This document shows positions 21,665 to 35,255 of a stretch of 64,000 nucleotides of DNA, in pieces. The notes below the pieces were generated by a model. That model was not told the DNA's origin. It saw only the letters and a program-made list of their open reading frames with translations, and searched no databases. The DNA comes from Apium graveolens (Eukaryota; Streptophyta; Magnoliopsida; Apiales; Apiaceae), in assembly GCF_009905375.1 (NCBI RefSeq), contig NC_133649.1:225825275-225889274 (forward strand), read 5' to 3'. The position numbers and the translations under genes were made by a program. How positions within the stretch are numbered: the first letter of the stretch is position 1; the number at the start of each line of letters is the position of its first letter.

Positions 21665-23735
21665 TGTAACACCCCCAAATCCGGGGTCGGGGATCCGGGT
21701 TGTCACGAGTTCCATTTCCCTTAATAACACCCAATCTTAAAAAAATAATCAACTACTCTGTACTGTGACCCCACAATAAACACACACACCATAAGTTATA
21801 GTCTCAGAGATGAATATCCAAAAATAACACGAGTCATTTTATTCCAAAATTATATACCATTACACCTTAAAAGGGTTTCTGAATAAATTTACATTTCTTT
21901 TCCATTATTATAATTGATAAAGATACATAAGTCTGGTACATCAAAAGTTGAAAGCCTAGCCTATTGGTAGTTCCTACCTCAGCTGCAGCGACATCAACGC
22001 CTATAGGAAACTGCGGAACGTTTCCTATCCGCTCGCGAATTGGGAGCTTGGTCCCGTTCATCTTGGCTATCTGATGTTGTGTGATGAAAGAAGAAAGCAA
22101 GGGTGAGAAACAAGCCCACCGAAATAATATGTATAATAATTAACAATATATGAGCATTCTCATAGTACTCATGAAAGTCTTGGTCAAGAAGAAATGAACC
22201 AAGCTGATATCTTAACGCGCAAAATATTCAGTATATATATACATATATACTTTTCACAATCTTTGAAATCTTCTGACATGTATAATATACACAGAGTTCC
22301 AGTTTATAACTGTATAAAAATATCGTTGCAAGGTGATCTCATATATCTAACCTTGTCTTAACATTTTTCTGAAAATCTTTGTCATTCATAAGACAATCAT
22401 TAACTAGATATAAGTTTAAAAGATGAAGTTACAAGATACTCCAATATACTTATATCTTTTCCGAATACTACTTGAACTACCACCGTTCAATGTATAAATA
22501 GTTCATCCCATAGATTAAGCTACAAGACAAAACTTGTATAGAATCAATCTTTAAAATATCATCAAAATAAAATGAAGTTACGAGATACTTCATTTGATGC
22601 AAACATCATTTTGAAAACTTGACCCTGCCAACACTCAACAATCGCCCAACCGTAGCCTTTCTATCGAAGTGCTCTGGGTAGTGTTGCAGAAATATCCAAT
22701 TGGATGATGAACTCATTACGGGAGTTTGCCGCGCCAGGAAGACCACTTATGATGATCAGTCGTAGTAGTGCAACCCCACCATTTTCTACATGTAGAGGAG
22801 AACCTGTCGGATTTACTTGTCAACCGAACACTGGACTCCTAAGGAATGGACCGTCTTAGCGGAACTTCCGGGCCATTTGGGCCAATATAATAAGGCTGGG
22901 CCGGCGCCACTCGACCACTTATGCCACTCCTAGTTCAGATGAAATCCATGACTCTGAAACGTAAAGCTCGTTCCCCCTTTCCCCAAGTAGAAACTTGTTG
23001 ATACGGCTCCACCAAGAAGTCGTATCTAGTTGGAAAGGAGAACTCACCGATATTTCCCGGGCGATGCCTGTTAATGGATTAACTTGTTCCAAGAATTTTA
23101 CTTCCCGAGTGTTGTGTAAGTAATCAAAAATTCTTTTATAAAAATAGCAACCTTGTTGCGAATATACAATACACCACAGAGCCGGATCCCTCAGGTTTTG
23201 AGCGAGTATTTAAATCCCCTTCGAAAGGGGGATCTTAAATATAAAAATGAGTTTTGGGATCCGCTCTAACTTTTAAAATCATTTTGAAGACTCGCAAAAC
23301 ATTTTTAAGAATGTTTGGAGTGATGCTGATTTAATAAAATAAATCAGTCCCAATATTTTAGGAAATATCTGAATATTATTATTTAAATAATATTCTCATA
23401 AAGAATAATCTATATAAAAATAATTGAAGTAGAAGTTTTAAACTTATACTTGCAATGAATATTAAATAACCAAAGATAAACTTATACGAAAGTACTATCT
23501 TTATTTGAATAATCAAAAGTGAGTTTGATCATCGACACATTATTCCTTAATAAAATAAAGAATAATAATTAGTAATTAATCGGAGTCATAAGTCCTCGAA
23601 TGAATATTCAAAATAATATTCATTAATAAAATAAACGGAGTCATAAACCCTCGAATGAATATTCAAAATAATATTCATTAATAAAATAAAGTTATCGAAT
23701 AAACCTTATTTGATTCATAGTTTTAAAAACTATTC

Positions 23736-23775
<40 letters not shown>

Positions 23776-25815
23776 TATACTCGAGAGCATCGACTCCCGG
23801 TTTTAGAAAATGTTCACCTCTGGGTCCCCTATACTAAGGGTATATGCAATTTACCGCTTATCTCTAGCATAGGTATTATCAACTGAATCAACAGATATAT
23901 GTATCAAGAATATGAAACAAGCATGCATATATACCATATCACATGCATATATATCGCAAAAATTTGCTAATTAACCATCATGCATCTATCACAAGATAAT
24001 GCATATACAAATGTATACATCACAACAACAGTATAACGGGTAGAAAACTTGCCTGAGTGCTCCCGGATAGACTTAAGCTTAGAGTGGGTCCGACAACCTA
24101 TGAACAACAACATAAGTCAGAATTAAACCTCGGTCGCTTAAGAAACTAGACTTTAACCATTTAGAGTCCTAACGTTCGCTTTCGCGCTTAACGATTCACT
24201 TAAGTCACTCGAGTATCCTCGGCTCCATCATTTTTAATAAATTAACCATTAAGAGTTTTAAGGACATTCCTTCGCGAGTACCCTACCAATCATCTAACCC
24301 ACTTCACACAATTTTTTCATAATCCAATTAGTCATTTAAGGACCTTAACTAATGTTTCAAAGTAAGGCGAGGGGTAATGGTTCGTTCGCGAAACGCCGTT
24401 ACTTAAAACGGTCGTTTCTCATCGCTCGTAACTCGGATTTAGGCGAACGACATATCAAAACGAAGCTCGTAACATGAACTATCTAAACATGGAAAAGGTT
24501 AGAATCTTACACTGAGTTCACAGGTCCTAAAGTTCAGAACAGAACAGTTAAGAAAAATCGGGCATTATGACGGTTTTGTTTACGCGATTTCCAATTTAAT
24601 TATCACTCTAAATTCTCATCAATTCACTCACAACCACCAACACAACAATATTCAACCATCATACTACAACTCAGTCCCCAACTCCAAATTTTACCAATTT
24701 ATCCAACCAATCAAAGACCCAATATTCAAAACTAATACAATTCCACCAAAACTACTTATAATCAAAGATCAAGTCTTAATACTAACAATGCTTCAATAAA
24801 ACTTAATGGAATCATAAAATAAAAGCTAGGGTTTGAAGTTTATACCTTTCTTGGGAGGTGTTAAGTTGCTAGGAAACCTTAGGGAGCCTCCTACAAGCTT
24901 GATCTTTCCAAAGAAATCAAGAACACAAAGTTAGGTTTTGAAGTTTCTAAAAGTCAGATTGAAAGAACTGTAAATATGAGGGTCTTACCTTGATTATTTG
25001 GAAGAGACTTGTGAACAAGAGTTGTAGGCCATCTCAATACCTTTCCAACGAGATATAGAACACATCATTTGAGTGAATATTGAAGGAGATATGGCAGTTT
25101 GAAGTTGCTGCTCTGGTTTTGGCCGAGAGCAAGCTTTCAAGGGGGAGAAAGTGAAATGCTTCTTGTTTTGCCCTTTGACTAATTGTGTGGTGAATTACTT
25201 GGTTGCTTCTCTTTTATTTTAATTAACCATATTTAGAATTTACCATGGTTAAAAATACTTGGCTAATATTCCACCAATTCAAAATATCTACTAGGTCATG
25301 CTTAGGTCATCTTGATTATGTCATCCTTTTACACTTGTTTTCTTCTTATTGGTATGATGACATCATCACCCACTAACCTCTTTGATTAACCCCTAATTAC
25401 TTGACTAATGACCGCTGATCTGTTATACGGTTCGCTTAACTTTCGTTCTCGTTTATTGTTTGAGGGATCATACCCGGGATCTTATTACTTGGGTTCCCTT
25501 AACCTTTCTCAATACATTATATTCCTTTTATGATCCTCTCTTATAATCCTTGAATTTAAATCATTTTAATCATGTTACCTTATACTCAATTCTTTCAGTA
25601 TCTGGTGGATTTTCGGGAAAAATCAAAGTGTTCGGATTTGGATTCTGACGATCTTTACATACACTTATTTATCATATAAAGTACTAATACGATCTCAGAA
25701 TAACAATAAAAGAACCCCTACATAGTGTGACATGAAAAGTTTTCTTATTCAGCATAATCAGCAAAAAGCACTATTCATAAGGGTTTCAAAAATTCCAAAA
25801 TTTGGGGTTATTACA
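21665..25815 (-). mobile_element. 3' LTR of Tekay element F (4.15 kb)
   Basis: The ends are TGTAACACCCCC and GGGGTTATTACA. The polypurine tract lies just inside at 25816, so on the - strand this is the 3' LTR. By eye it differs from the partner LTR (31383-35255) at about five positions in the first 120 bases, and it contains 278 bases that the partner lacks. It has a 500-base central block (about 22600-23100) not found in LTR A and a long TA run near 23740-23776. No gene was found in it. Confidence 0.93.
23581..23690. repeat. 55-base tandem duplication in LTR of element F
   Basis: Two adjacent 55-base units (23581-23635 and 23636-23690) start cggagtcata and end aataaaataaa, with two or three differences. 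The same duplication is at 33309-33418 in the partner LTR and is absent from LTR A. Confidence 0.9.
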
Positions 25816-25840
25816 GTCTCCCCTCCTTAAAAGGATTCCG
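25816..25840 (-). other. Polypurine tract of element F
   Basis: On the - strand CGGAATCCTTTTAAGGAGGGGAGAC leads straight into the LTR tip. The same form, CCTTTTAAGGAGGGGAGGA, precedes the LTR of element E and a related one precedes that of element H. Confidence 0.85.
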
Positions 25841-28140
25841 TCCCGGAATCAGATAGAAAATGAATAGGGATACTTTCTTAGCATTGCACTTTCTAACTCT
25901 CAAGTAAATTTTCCCACATTGTGGTTCTTCCATCAAACTCTGAATAGTTTGATAACCCTTCTCCTAAGCACTTGTCCCTTTTCAGTCTATAACCCTTCCT
26001 GGTTGCTCCATATAGGTTACGTCTGGTTGCATGTCTATGCGCTCATGTGCCCCTATTTATCTGGCATCCGAATTACACTTCCTTAACATTGATACGTGAA
26101 ACATGTTATGACTTGCTACATGTTCAGGGGTAGGGCTAGCTCATATGCTATCTTCCCAATACGTCTTAATATATCCAAGGGTCCAACAATTCGTGGACTT
26201 AGCTTCCCTTTCTTTCCGAACCTCATCCTTCCTTTCCAAGGGAATACCTATAACAACACTAGGTCCCCTACTTCCTATTCCTTGTCCTTTCGTGTCAAAT
26301 CAACATACTTCGTGTTCCCATCTTGGGCTACTACCAGCCGTCCTCTGATTAAATCTATTATATCCTTGGTCCTTTGGACCACTGCTGGTCCGAGCATCTT
26401 GCGCTCTACAACTTCATCCTAACATAAGGGGGATCGACATTGTCTTCCCTAAAAGATCTCATAAGACGACATCTCGATACCTGACATACGATCTATTATC
26501 GTGAAAAAACTCAATCCGCGCTAAGTGATCATTCCAAATTCTTTCAAGTCTATTGCACAGACTCTCATTATAGCTTTTAGCATTAGAGCTTTTGCTTCTC
26601 AATACCCATTCTTTTCCAGTTCGTAATCGCTACTACCTTCCGTTCCTAATATTATACTGGTTATACTTTTGCTCGTTAGCGTTCTATAACCTTTTAATAA
26701 CCACGTCAACCTTAGTATCACGAATGTGTTTCCATTCCGAATACCACCACAACTTTACTACTCCTTTTTCAGCTGTTTCTATTTTCCAAAGTTTGATCAA
26801 TCAATAGAAGTAAAGGAATTTATTGAGAGATCACTATGATCATGAACGCTTGTTCTATTGCATAGTTAGTACAGAAGGTGGCCAGCCTTTAGTACTTGAC
26901 AAGCAATTAAACAACATGTGGTATCCTACTAGGCTTCTATCACACAGATAGATAGTCATTCGGCAATACCTCCCCTTCTGGAAGGGTTGTTCTTCTCAGC
27001 TTATACAAAATGAAAAGAAAAGAACGAATTGAAGAGAATTGTATATATGAAAAAAAATATACTGCCACAAAATATCTGGCTTGGAGTCTACCTCTGAACT
27101 ATAGAGGTTTGTTATAGGAGAACAAAACATATATGTATACAAATCCACATCAAGTATAATAGCATCGCATTTCACATGCTTAAATATTTACTATTCCATC
27201 CATCATTCTATGGACCCATGCTCTTCCTCGAGCTTATACACAATCACCTTTGAAACTCCTTCGACATCGAAAATCGAATCTGGGATCTCATTCTAGACAT
27301 CATCGTTACTAGAATTCTATGCTTGCACTGCAACCTTCCTCGTATAGTAATACGACTCTCTATTGATAAGAAGGAATAAGTATTCAATAGGTAGATAATC
27401 GACTTAATTAGTCTCTCAATGATAACTTATACATCACCACAACCCTAATAGTGGTACCTAATCTCAACATCCATTCCAATACAACTCTCACGGTTGTAAT
27501 TAATCGGCTCATTACCCCCACAATCATTCCTGCACTACTAGAGTCCACCGTTGACCTACTGTAATCATTCATTTTCCATGAAGTCTTAATAGCTAACTAT
27601 ACGGAGTCCATATATCTCGTATCGAATTCTTCTAAGGAGGTAACATGATCACCGTTCATGATTCATGAAGAACACTCCTGAACTTGACGTACATATGACA
27701 TGAAGCAGATAAAATTGCAGAAGAGTTTGAATGAAGGCAACGATAGCAGGTTAATACCATTCTTAATCATATACCTTCAATAGAAGACTTAACTCGAAGG
27801 TTCGTTTAGTCCTTTTTGAAACATGGTCCTGGATTATCCTCAGGGTAGTTCCTTCTAAGATAGATAGCCCGCTCATGGCGATTATACGAATTAAACCTTT
27901 ACCAAACTACTATTACGGTTGGGTATTGCACAGTCATCAGAAGGAATGTCAATCTTCCAAACCATAATACAACCTTCACGGCTTCAACCATCATCATTGT
28001 ATTCCTCTGGCACGAGCGCCTATAATTATCCTCTTACATTTAAAGTGTCGGCCACCTCTTTGGCTTTTCCTGATAGTAAAATTTCCTTACAATCAATGTC
28101 TTTTTAACCACCTCCAACTAAATTTTCTACCTCACTTCAA
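25841..28140 (-). pseudogene. Element F RNase H tail, integrase and chromodomain, heavily decayed
   Basis: Read on the - strand. Near 28130-28040 a decayed RNase H tail aligns with the WLEL..KDYDC...GKA..VADAL region (translation KDIDCKEILLSGKAKEVADTL). Integrase catalytic blocks from 27990 to 26450 are too eroded to read with confidence. Clear again at 26240-26130 is the C-terminal stretch PRIVGPLDILRRIGKIAYELALP. Near 26050-25860 are chromodomain pieces: TYMEQPG, then LFRVWWKNHNV-like residues and WELESAMLRKYPY in neighbouring frames. Every frame has stops. Confidence 0.6.
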
Positions 28141-30114
28141 TCACTGCTTATGTGAAAATGCTTCTCTTAAGTCCTGGTGAGAGAGAAAAAAAAATCACCA
28201 TTTTTCCATAAGTCATTGCCTTAGTCTTTAGATGTGAACATTGCAACGACTGACTCTCGATCATTCTTAGGACGTCTTTTATCTTGGGTCCTTCTTACTT
28301 TGACAGTTCTGACCTCCGTTAGTTCAATCTATACTTTCTCATGGTTTAACATGTGCCCCACTTGGCATTATTATAATTACGTCACAATTCCTCTATCAAA
28401 ATTTCTATTCTTGAGAATTTTGAATATTACCATTCTCCTTGTAAAACTTCTAAGGTTATCCTTGAATCATTCCTCCTGTATTCCCTAGATACAGGGCATA
28501 TCAAAATATCATTTACTAATACTAGAACCATTGTCTATGTACCTCTGAAAAATTTTCTCTACTGATCTTTAAAGGTTGTTATTATCTTAATCCTTTCCAA
28601 TTCATACTGTCAAAACTCATACCATCCCTATTAAGGGTGGAATGCCAACCTTTATGCATTCCCCTAGGATTCATCTCAAGTTATCGAAGTTATATCCTTA
28701 ATTCCACCTTTAAAAAGGTACTTGCATCCTTCCATGGATAAATCAAGTCATATATCCTTGATAGATTATCTTATCCAATCATTCCCACCCAGATAGTCTA
28801 TACCAATTTCACAATAGCATCCTTATTCAAACTGAGGTCAACACTTATGGCCTTCAAAAGATAACAATGGTTACCCGTTTTTCTTTCCTAATTTGGTAAT
28901 GATAACATGGATGTTCTAGAAGATATTGGCCGTGTTCAACGTGAACATCTTCTTAACAAATCATCATTTTATTTTGTTGTTTATCTCAATAGTCATCTCA
29001 ATGTTGGGATATCTTTCATACCTGGCGTCTCCCTTTCTGGGTATCAAGCCACCGGTCTTACACTTCACATTCTTGAAGGTCAATTCCTTCATCCAATTTT
29101 CCTAATTTCTTACTTCCTTGTCTCCTCAGTCTATCCGCGTCTCATTATTTATTCTTCGAACTATCTCAAGGTTTCCTTGAATCCTCCCAACTTACAGGGG
29201 ATAAAATATATGTATCTCTTATTCCTTCAATCATCAACTTTAACTCATGGTGAATCACCCTCATCCTGACGATTACATACTTTTTTATTTCTATTGCTAC
29301 GAGTCTTTAGGGTTTCCTCATACCCAACTCCCTTATCATTCCTCAAACTCTATTGCCTTTATATTCTTTTCCACTTCAATTTCTTTTTATTTTCCTTTCT
29401 CTTATCATTTTTTTTTCATGAACCCACTAATCATTGACTTCAAACATCACATCGTTCTGGGATTCTTGTCATCAGAACGAATCTTGACAACTTTTACAAC
29501 TTAGCTTCATATTTCATCATACTCGTCCGCCTTTGTTCTGGCTCTAAAGCTTTTACACTCTCTCCATAACCTTGGGAATTACTTTCCCGAAAACAATTGA
29601 CTGAACTTTAATCAGTTTATTATAATCTCTTGCTCCGTGCCTTCCTTGGCCTTTCACCAGCGGGTGGCCTCTTTCTTAGGAGGGTAAGTGACGAAACAGT
29701 CTTTTATAATTCGTCAATCATTTAGAATCTCAAATGATTCCTATATTTCCTTTAGCCAGGCTCTTGCCTCGACTGGGTCAACCTGTTCCTTGGAACTCTG
29801 AGAGCTTAGCGACTTAAAGGTCATGAAAGAATTTCCTACCGCATTATTTCCTCAAGGTGGTGGTTGGGGATAATAGTCTAAGTTCTTTTTAGATAGGTCC
29901 ATGAATTGCCGTATAGGAGTACCGTCTCGGGTCCCCTTTCCTTACTCGACTTTCTGTTTCCTTAGTATGAAATGTTTCATCCTTCTCCCATACTTGGGGT
30001 TATCTTATACGTTAAAATCCTCATTTTCTACTCCATTATGTTATGGGTTCCTTCTATCTTGATGGCGACCTCCCTGACTATCACGTTCAGGGTTTGCTCT
30101 AAATCTTATTTCTC
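28141..30114 (-). pseudogene. Element F gag core and downstream region, decayed
   Basis: Co-linear with 2700-4440 of element A. Around 29800 the - strand reads SSKEQVDPVEARAWLKEI, the gag core. The remainder down to 28300 aligns base by base with element A but holds stops in all frames. It lies between two separate copies of the RNase H tail, an order not expected of a normal element. Confidence 0.55.
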
Positions 30115-30960
30115 AAACTAGCTTTCATCTAAGATTTCATCTTTAAGCTCTTGAACATTTGGAACCCAAATTCTGCAGGAATACCTCATTATTCCCTTAT
30201 CATCTTTCTCGGTATTAATCTTTTATCTAATTGTTGGCTCTTTGCCTTCATTCATCACTTTTTCTGGCACAATATGTTCTTTTCCGATAATTCGGACTGT
30301 ATTGCAATCTCAAACATCTTTTCGGTACCGGCTCCGGTTACCTTCACTTCTATTTCCATTTTCTCAAAATCTCTCATAAACTCTCCCAAAGACATTATCA
30401 TCTTGAGTTTCTCCTTTTTACTAAGGGCATCAGCCACCACATTGGCTTTCCCCGAATGATAAAGAATCTCCCAATCAATATTCTTGATTAGCTCTAACCA
30501 CCTCCTCTGGCGTATGTTGAGCTCTTTCTACGTGAAAATGCACTAGAGCACTTATGGCTTGTGTAAATCTCGCACTTCTCTCCATACAAGTAGTGCCTCA
30601 AATCTTTAGGGCTAAACTATTGCCACGAGCCCAAGCTCATGGGTGGGGATATCGAATTTTATATTCCCTTAATTGTCTTGACCCGTACATGATTACCTTG
30701 ATGTGCTATATAAGAAGCAACTTAATTCCTTATGCGAAGCGTCACTACAGATCACAAAATCTTCTTTTCCATCCGGCAATGCCATCATAGGGGCCGTCAC
30801 CAATCTTTGTTTCAGTTCTTAAAAGCTGTTCTTGCATTTCTCTATCCATTCGAACTTCTTAGTCTTATGAGCAAGCCGCGTTAAAGGGGCTACTATCTTT
30901 ACAAACTTGAACGAACCTCTGGTAGTGACCGGCCAATCCTACCTCTGGTAGTTGCCCTAA
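30115..30960 (-). pseudogene. Element F RNase H and pre-integrase fragment, out of place
   Basis: On the - strand this reads ENSFQELK-like residues and an ALPDG...VICSDASRK-like RNase H start near 30830-30720. Then comes YHSGKANVVADALSKKEKLKMI (30470-30400) and a pre-integrase piece MRYSCRIWVPNVQELKDEIL near 30180-30120. Family assignment is firm. Its location is odd: it separates the pre-gag reading frame (30961 on) from the gag core, and the equivalent place in element A has no such block. Confidence 0.7.
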
Positions 30961-31150
30961 CCATGGTCATCAATTCCTCAGTGGTCCTTTATTCATTCTT
31001 GTCAGGATCCTTCACAGGATCTTTCTCAGCGATAATCCCTTCTAGGATAACATCCTCAACCGCTACATCCTCAATATGAACATCATCCGGTCCCGTGTTA
31101 GGACGCTCTATCGGATCCATAATCTGATCTCCAATAACTAATAAAACATC
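30961..31150 (-). pseudogene. Remnant of the pre-gag reading frame in element F
   Basis: This is homologous to codons 1 to about 60 of the 254-aa frame of element A (for example AVEDV, DPVKDPDKNE-like stretches on the - strand). It carries frameshifts and stops abruptly at about 30960, where RNase H sequence takes over. Confidence 0.6.
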
Positions 31151-31366
31151 ATCGCGTTGTTGCTCCTCAACCTCAGGGTTCGGAGTCCCGCTACCATATA
31201 CGATAACGAACTATACTTCTATCACGATATTTATAAGGGTTCCCATAAGGGTTTTAACTGTCAGTACTACGCTAGGTAGTCCGACTATGAACTTGGCATG
31301 AGTTCTTATTATCTTAGTGACCTTATTATCTTAACGTCACATCATCTCTGAGGTTTATAACGCTTC

Positions 31367-31378
31367 GCTCTGATACCA
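31367..31378 (-). other. Primer-binding site of element F (tRNA-iMet type)
   Basis: TGGTATCAGAGC on the - strand, four bases from the LTR edge at 31383, as in element A. It shows that element F runs leftwards. Confidence 0.88.
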
Positions 31379-31382
31379 TTTC

Positions 31383-33465
31383 TGTAACACCCCCAAATCT
31401 GGGGTCGGGGATCCGGGTTGTCATGAGTTCCATTTCCCTTAATAACACCCAATCTTAAAAAAACAATCAACTACTCTGTACTGTGACCCCATAATAAACA
31501 CACACACCACAAGTTATAGTCTCAGAGATGAATATCCAAAAATAACATGAGTCATTTTATTCCAAAATTATATGCCATTGCACATTAAAAGGGTTTCTGA
31601 ATAAATTTACATTTCTTTGCCATTATTACAATTGATAAAGATACATAAGATTGGTACATCAAAAGTTGAAAGCCTAGCCAATTGGTAGTTCCTACCTCAG
31701 CTACAACGACATCAACGCCTATAGGAAACTGCGGAACGTTTCCTATCCGCTCGCGAATTGGGAGCTTGGTCCCATTCATCTTGGCTATCTGATGTTGTGT
31801 GATGAAAGAAGAAAGTAAGGGTGAACAACAAGCCCACCGAAATAATATGTATAATAATTAACAATATATGAGCATTCTCATAGTACTCATGAAAGTCTTG
31901 GTCAAGAAGAAATGAACCAAGCTGATATCTTAACCCGACCAAGTCGCAAAATATTCAGTATATATATACATATATACTTTTCACAATCTTTGAAATCTTC
32001 TGACATGTATAATATACACAGAGTTCCAGTTTATAACTGTATAAAAATATCGTTGCAAGGTGATCTCATATATCTAACCTTGTCTCAACATTTTTCTGAA
32101 AATCTTTGTCATTCATAAGACAATCATTAACTAGATATAAGTTTAAAAGATGAAGTTACAAGATACTCCAATATACTTATATCTTTTCCGAATACTACTT
32201 GAACTACCACCGTTCAATGTATAAATAGTTCATCCCATAGATTAAGCTACAAGACAAAACTTGTATAGAATCAATCTTTAAAATATCATCAAAATAAAAT
32301 GAAGTTACGAGATACTTCATTTGATGCAAACATCATTTTGAAAACTTGACCCTGCCAACACTCAACAATCGCCCAACCGTAGCCTTTCTATCGAAGTGCT
32401 CTGGGTAGTGTTGCAGAAATATCCAATTGGATGATGAACTCATTACGGGAGTTTGTCGCGCCAGGAAGACCACTTACGATGATCAGTCGTAGTAGTGCAA
32501 CCCCACCATTTTCTACATGTAGAGGAGAACCTGTCGGATTTACTTGTCAACCGAACACTGGACTCCTAAGGAATGGACAGTCTTAGCGGAACTTTCGGGC
32601 CATTTGGGCCAATATAATAAGGCTGGGCCGGCGCCACTCGACCACTTACGCCACTCCTAGTTCAGATGAAATCCATGACTCTGAAACGTAAAGCTCGTTC
32701 CCCCTTTCCCCAAGTAGAAACTTGTTGATACGGCTCCACCAAGAAGTAGTATCTAGTTGGAAAGGAGAACTCACCGATATTTCCCAGGCAATGCCTGTTA
32801 ATGGATTAACTTGTTCCAAGAATTTTACTTCCCGAGTGTTGGGTAAGTAATCAAAAATTCTTTTATCAAAATAGCAACCTTGTTGTGAATATACAATACA
32901 CCACAGAGCCGGATCCCTCAGGTTTTGAGCGAGTATTTAAATCCCCTTCGAAAGGAGGATCTTAAATATAAAAATGAGTTTTGGGATCAGCTCTAACTTT
33001 TAAAATCATTTTGAAGACTCGCAAAACATTTTTAAGAATGTTTGGAGTGATGCTGATTTAATAAAATAAATCAGTCCCAATATTTTAGGAAATATCTGAA
33101 TATTATTATTTAAATAATATTATCATAAAGAATAATCTTTATAAAAATAATTGAAGTAGAAGTTTTAAAACTTATACTTGCAATGAATATTAAATAACCA
33201 AAGATATACTTATACGAAAGTACTATCTTTATTTGAATAATCAAAAGTGAGTTTGATCATCGACACATTTTTCCTTAATAAAATAAAGAATAATAATTAG
33301 TAATTAATCGAAGTCATAAGTCCTCGAATGAATATTCAAAATAATATTCATACATAAAATAAACGGAGTCATAAGCCCTCGAATGAATATTCAAAATAAT
33401 ATTCATTAATAAAATAAAGTTATCGAATAAACCTTATTTAATTCATAGTTTTAAAAACTATTCAT

Positions 33466-33497
<32 letters not shown>

Positions 33498-35255
33498 TAT
33501 ACTCGGGAGCATCGACTCCCGGTTTTAGAAAATGTTCACCTCTGGGTCCCCTATACTAAGTCGGAATTAAACCCCAGTCGCTTAAGAAACTAGACTTTAA
33601 CCATTTAGAGTCCTAACATTCGCTTTCGTGCTTAACGATTCACTTAAGTCGCTCGAGTATCCTCGGCTCCATCATTTTTAATAAATTAATCATTAAGAGT
33701 TTTAAGGCGATTCCTTTGCGAGTACCCTACCAATCGTCTAACCCACTTTACACAATTTTTTCATAATCCAATTAGTCATTTAAGGGCCTTAACCAATGTT
33801 TCAAAGTAAGGCGAGGGGTAATGGTTCGTTCGCGAAACGCCGTTACTTAAAACGGTCGTTTCTCATCGCTCGTAACTCGGATTTAGACGAACGACATATC
33901 AAAATGAAGCTCGTAACATGAACTATCTAAACATGGCAAAGGTTAGAATCTTGCAGTGAGTTCATGGGTCCTAAAGTTCAGAACAGGACTGTTAAGGAAA
34001 ATCGGGTATTATGACGGTTATGTTTACGCGATTTCCAATTTAATTATCACTCTAAATTCTCATCAACTCACTCACAACCACCAACACAACAATATTCAAC
34101 CATTATACTACAACTCAGTCCCCAACTCCAAATTTTACCAATTTATCCAACCAATCAAAGACCCAATATTCAAAACTAATATAAATCCACCAAAACTACT
34201 TATAATCAAAGATCAAGCCTTAATACTAAAAATGCTTCAATAAAACTTAATGGAATCATAAAATCAAAGCTAGGGTTTGAAGTTTATACCTTTATTGGGA
34301 GGTGTTAAGTTGCTAGGAAACCTTAGGGAGCCTCCTACAAGCTTGATCTTTCCAAAGAAATCAAGAACACAAAGTTAGGTTTTGAAGTTTCTAAAAGTCA
34401 GATTGAAAGAACTGTAAATATGAGGATTTTACCTTGCTTATTTGGAAGAGACTTATGAACAAGAGTTGTAGTCCATCTCAATACCTTTCCAACGAGCTAT
34501 AGAATACATGATTTGAGTGAGTATTGAAGGAGATATGGCAGTTTGAAGTTGCTGCTCTGGTTTTGGCCGAGAGCAAGCTTTCAAGGGGGAGAAAGTGAAA
34601 TGCTTCTTGTTTTGCCCTTTGACTAATTATGTGGTGAATTACTTGGTTGCTTCTCTTTGATTTTAATTAACCATATTTAGAATTTACCATGGTTAAAAAC
34701 ACTTGGCTAATATTCCACCAATTCAAAATATCTACTAGGTCATGCTTAGGTCATCTTGATTATGTCATCCTTTTACACTTGTTTTCTTCTTATTGGTATG
34801 ATGACATCATCACCCACTAACCTCTTTGATTAACCCCTAATTACTTGACTAATGACCGCTGATCTGTTATACGGTTCGCTTAACTTTCGTTCTCGTTTAT
34901 TGTTTGAGGTATCATACCCGAGATCTTATTACTTGGGTTCCCTTAACCTTTCTCAATACATTATATTCCTTTTATGATCCTCTCTTATAATCCTTGAATT
35001 TAAATCCTTTTAATCATGTTAATACTCAATTCTTTCGGTATCTGGTGGATTTTCGGGAAAAATCAAAGTGTTCGGATTTGGATTCTGACGATCTTTACAT
35101 ACACTTATTTATCATATAGAGTACTAATACGATCTCAGAATAATAATAAAAGAACCCCTACATAGTGTGGCATGAAAAGTTTTCTTATTCAGCATAATCA
35201 ACAAAAAGCACTATTCATAAGGGTTTCAAAAATTCCAAAATTTGGGGTTATTACA
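31383..35255 (-). mobile_element. 5' LTR of Tekay element F (3.87 kb)
   Basis: The ends are TGTAACACCCCC at 31383 and GGGGTTATTACA at 35255, followed by the CGTAT duplication. It is co-linear with 21665-25815 except for one 278-base loss: at about 33560 CTATACTAAG joins directly to TCGGAATTAAACC. In the partner LTR these are separated by 23839-24116, with TAAG at both edges. The 55-base tandem duplication is at 33309-33418. No gene was found in it. Confidence 0.93.
33309..33418. repeat. 55-base tandem duplication, second LTR of element F
   Basis: Units at 33309-33363 and 33364-33418 match those at 23581-23690 with a few substitutions. Confidence 0.88.

Noticed and set aside
23740..23776. Long TA run as a possible origin or matrix attachment site
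   Set aside because: Simple dinucleotide expansion, also present in the partner LTR at 33463-33498 with a different length; no other supporting signal.
26096..26422. Plus-strand frames of about 100 codons in element F
   Set aside because: They are antisense shadows of the integrase C-terminus, which is readable on the - strand.
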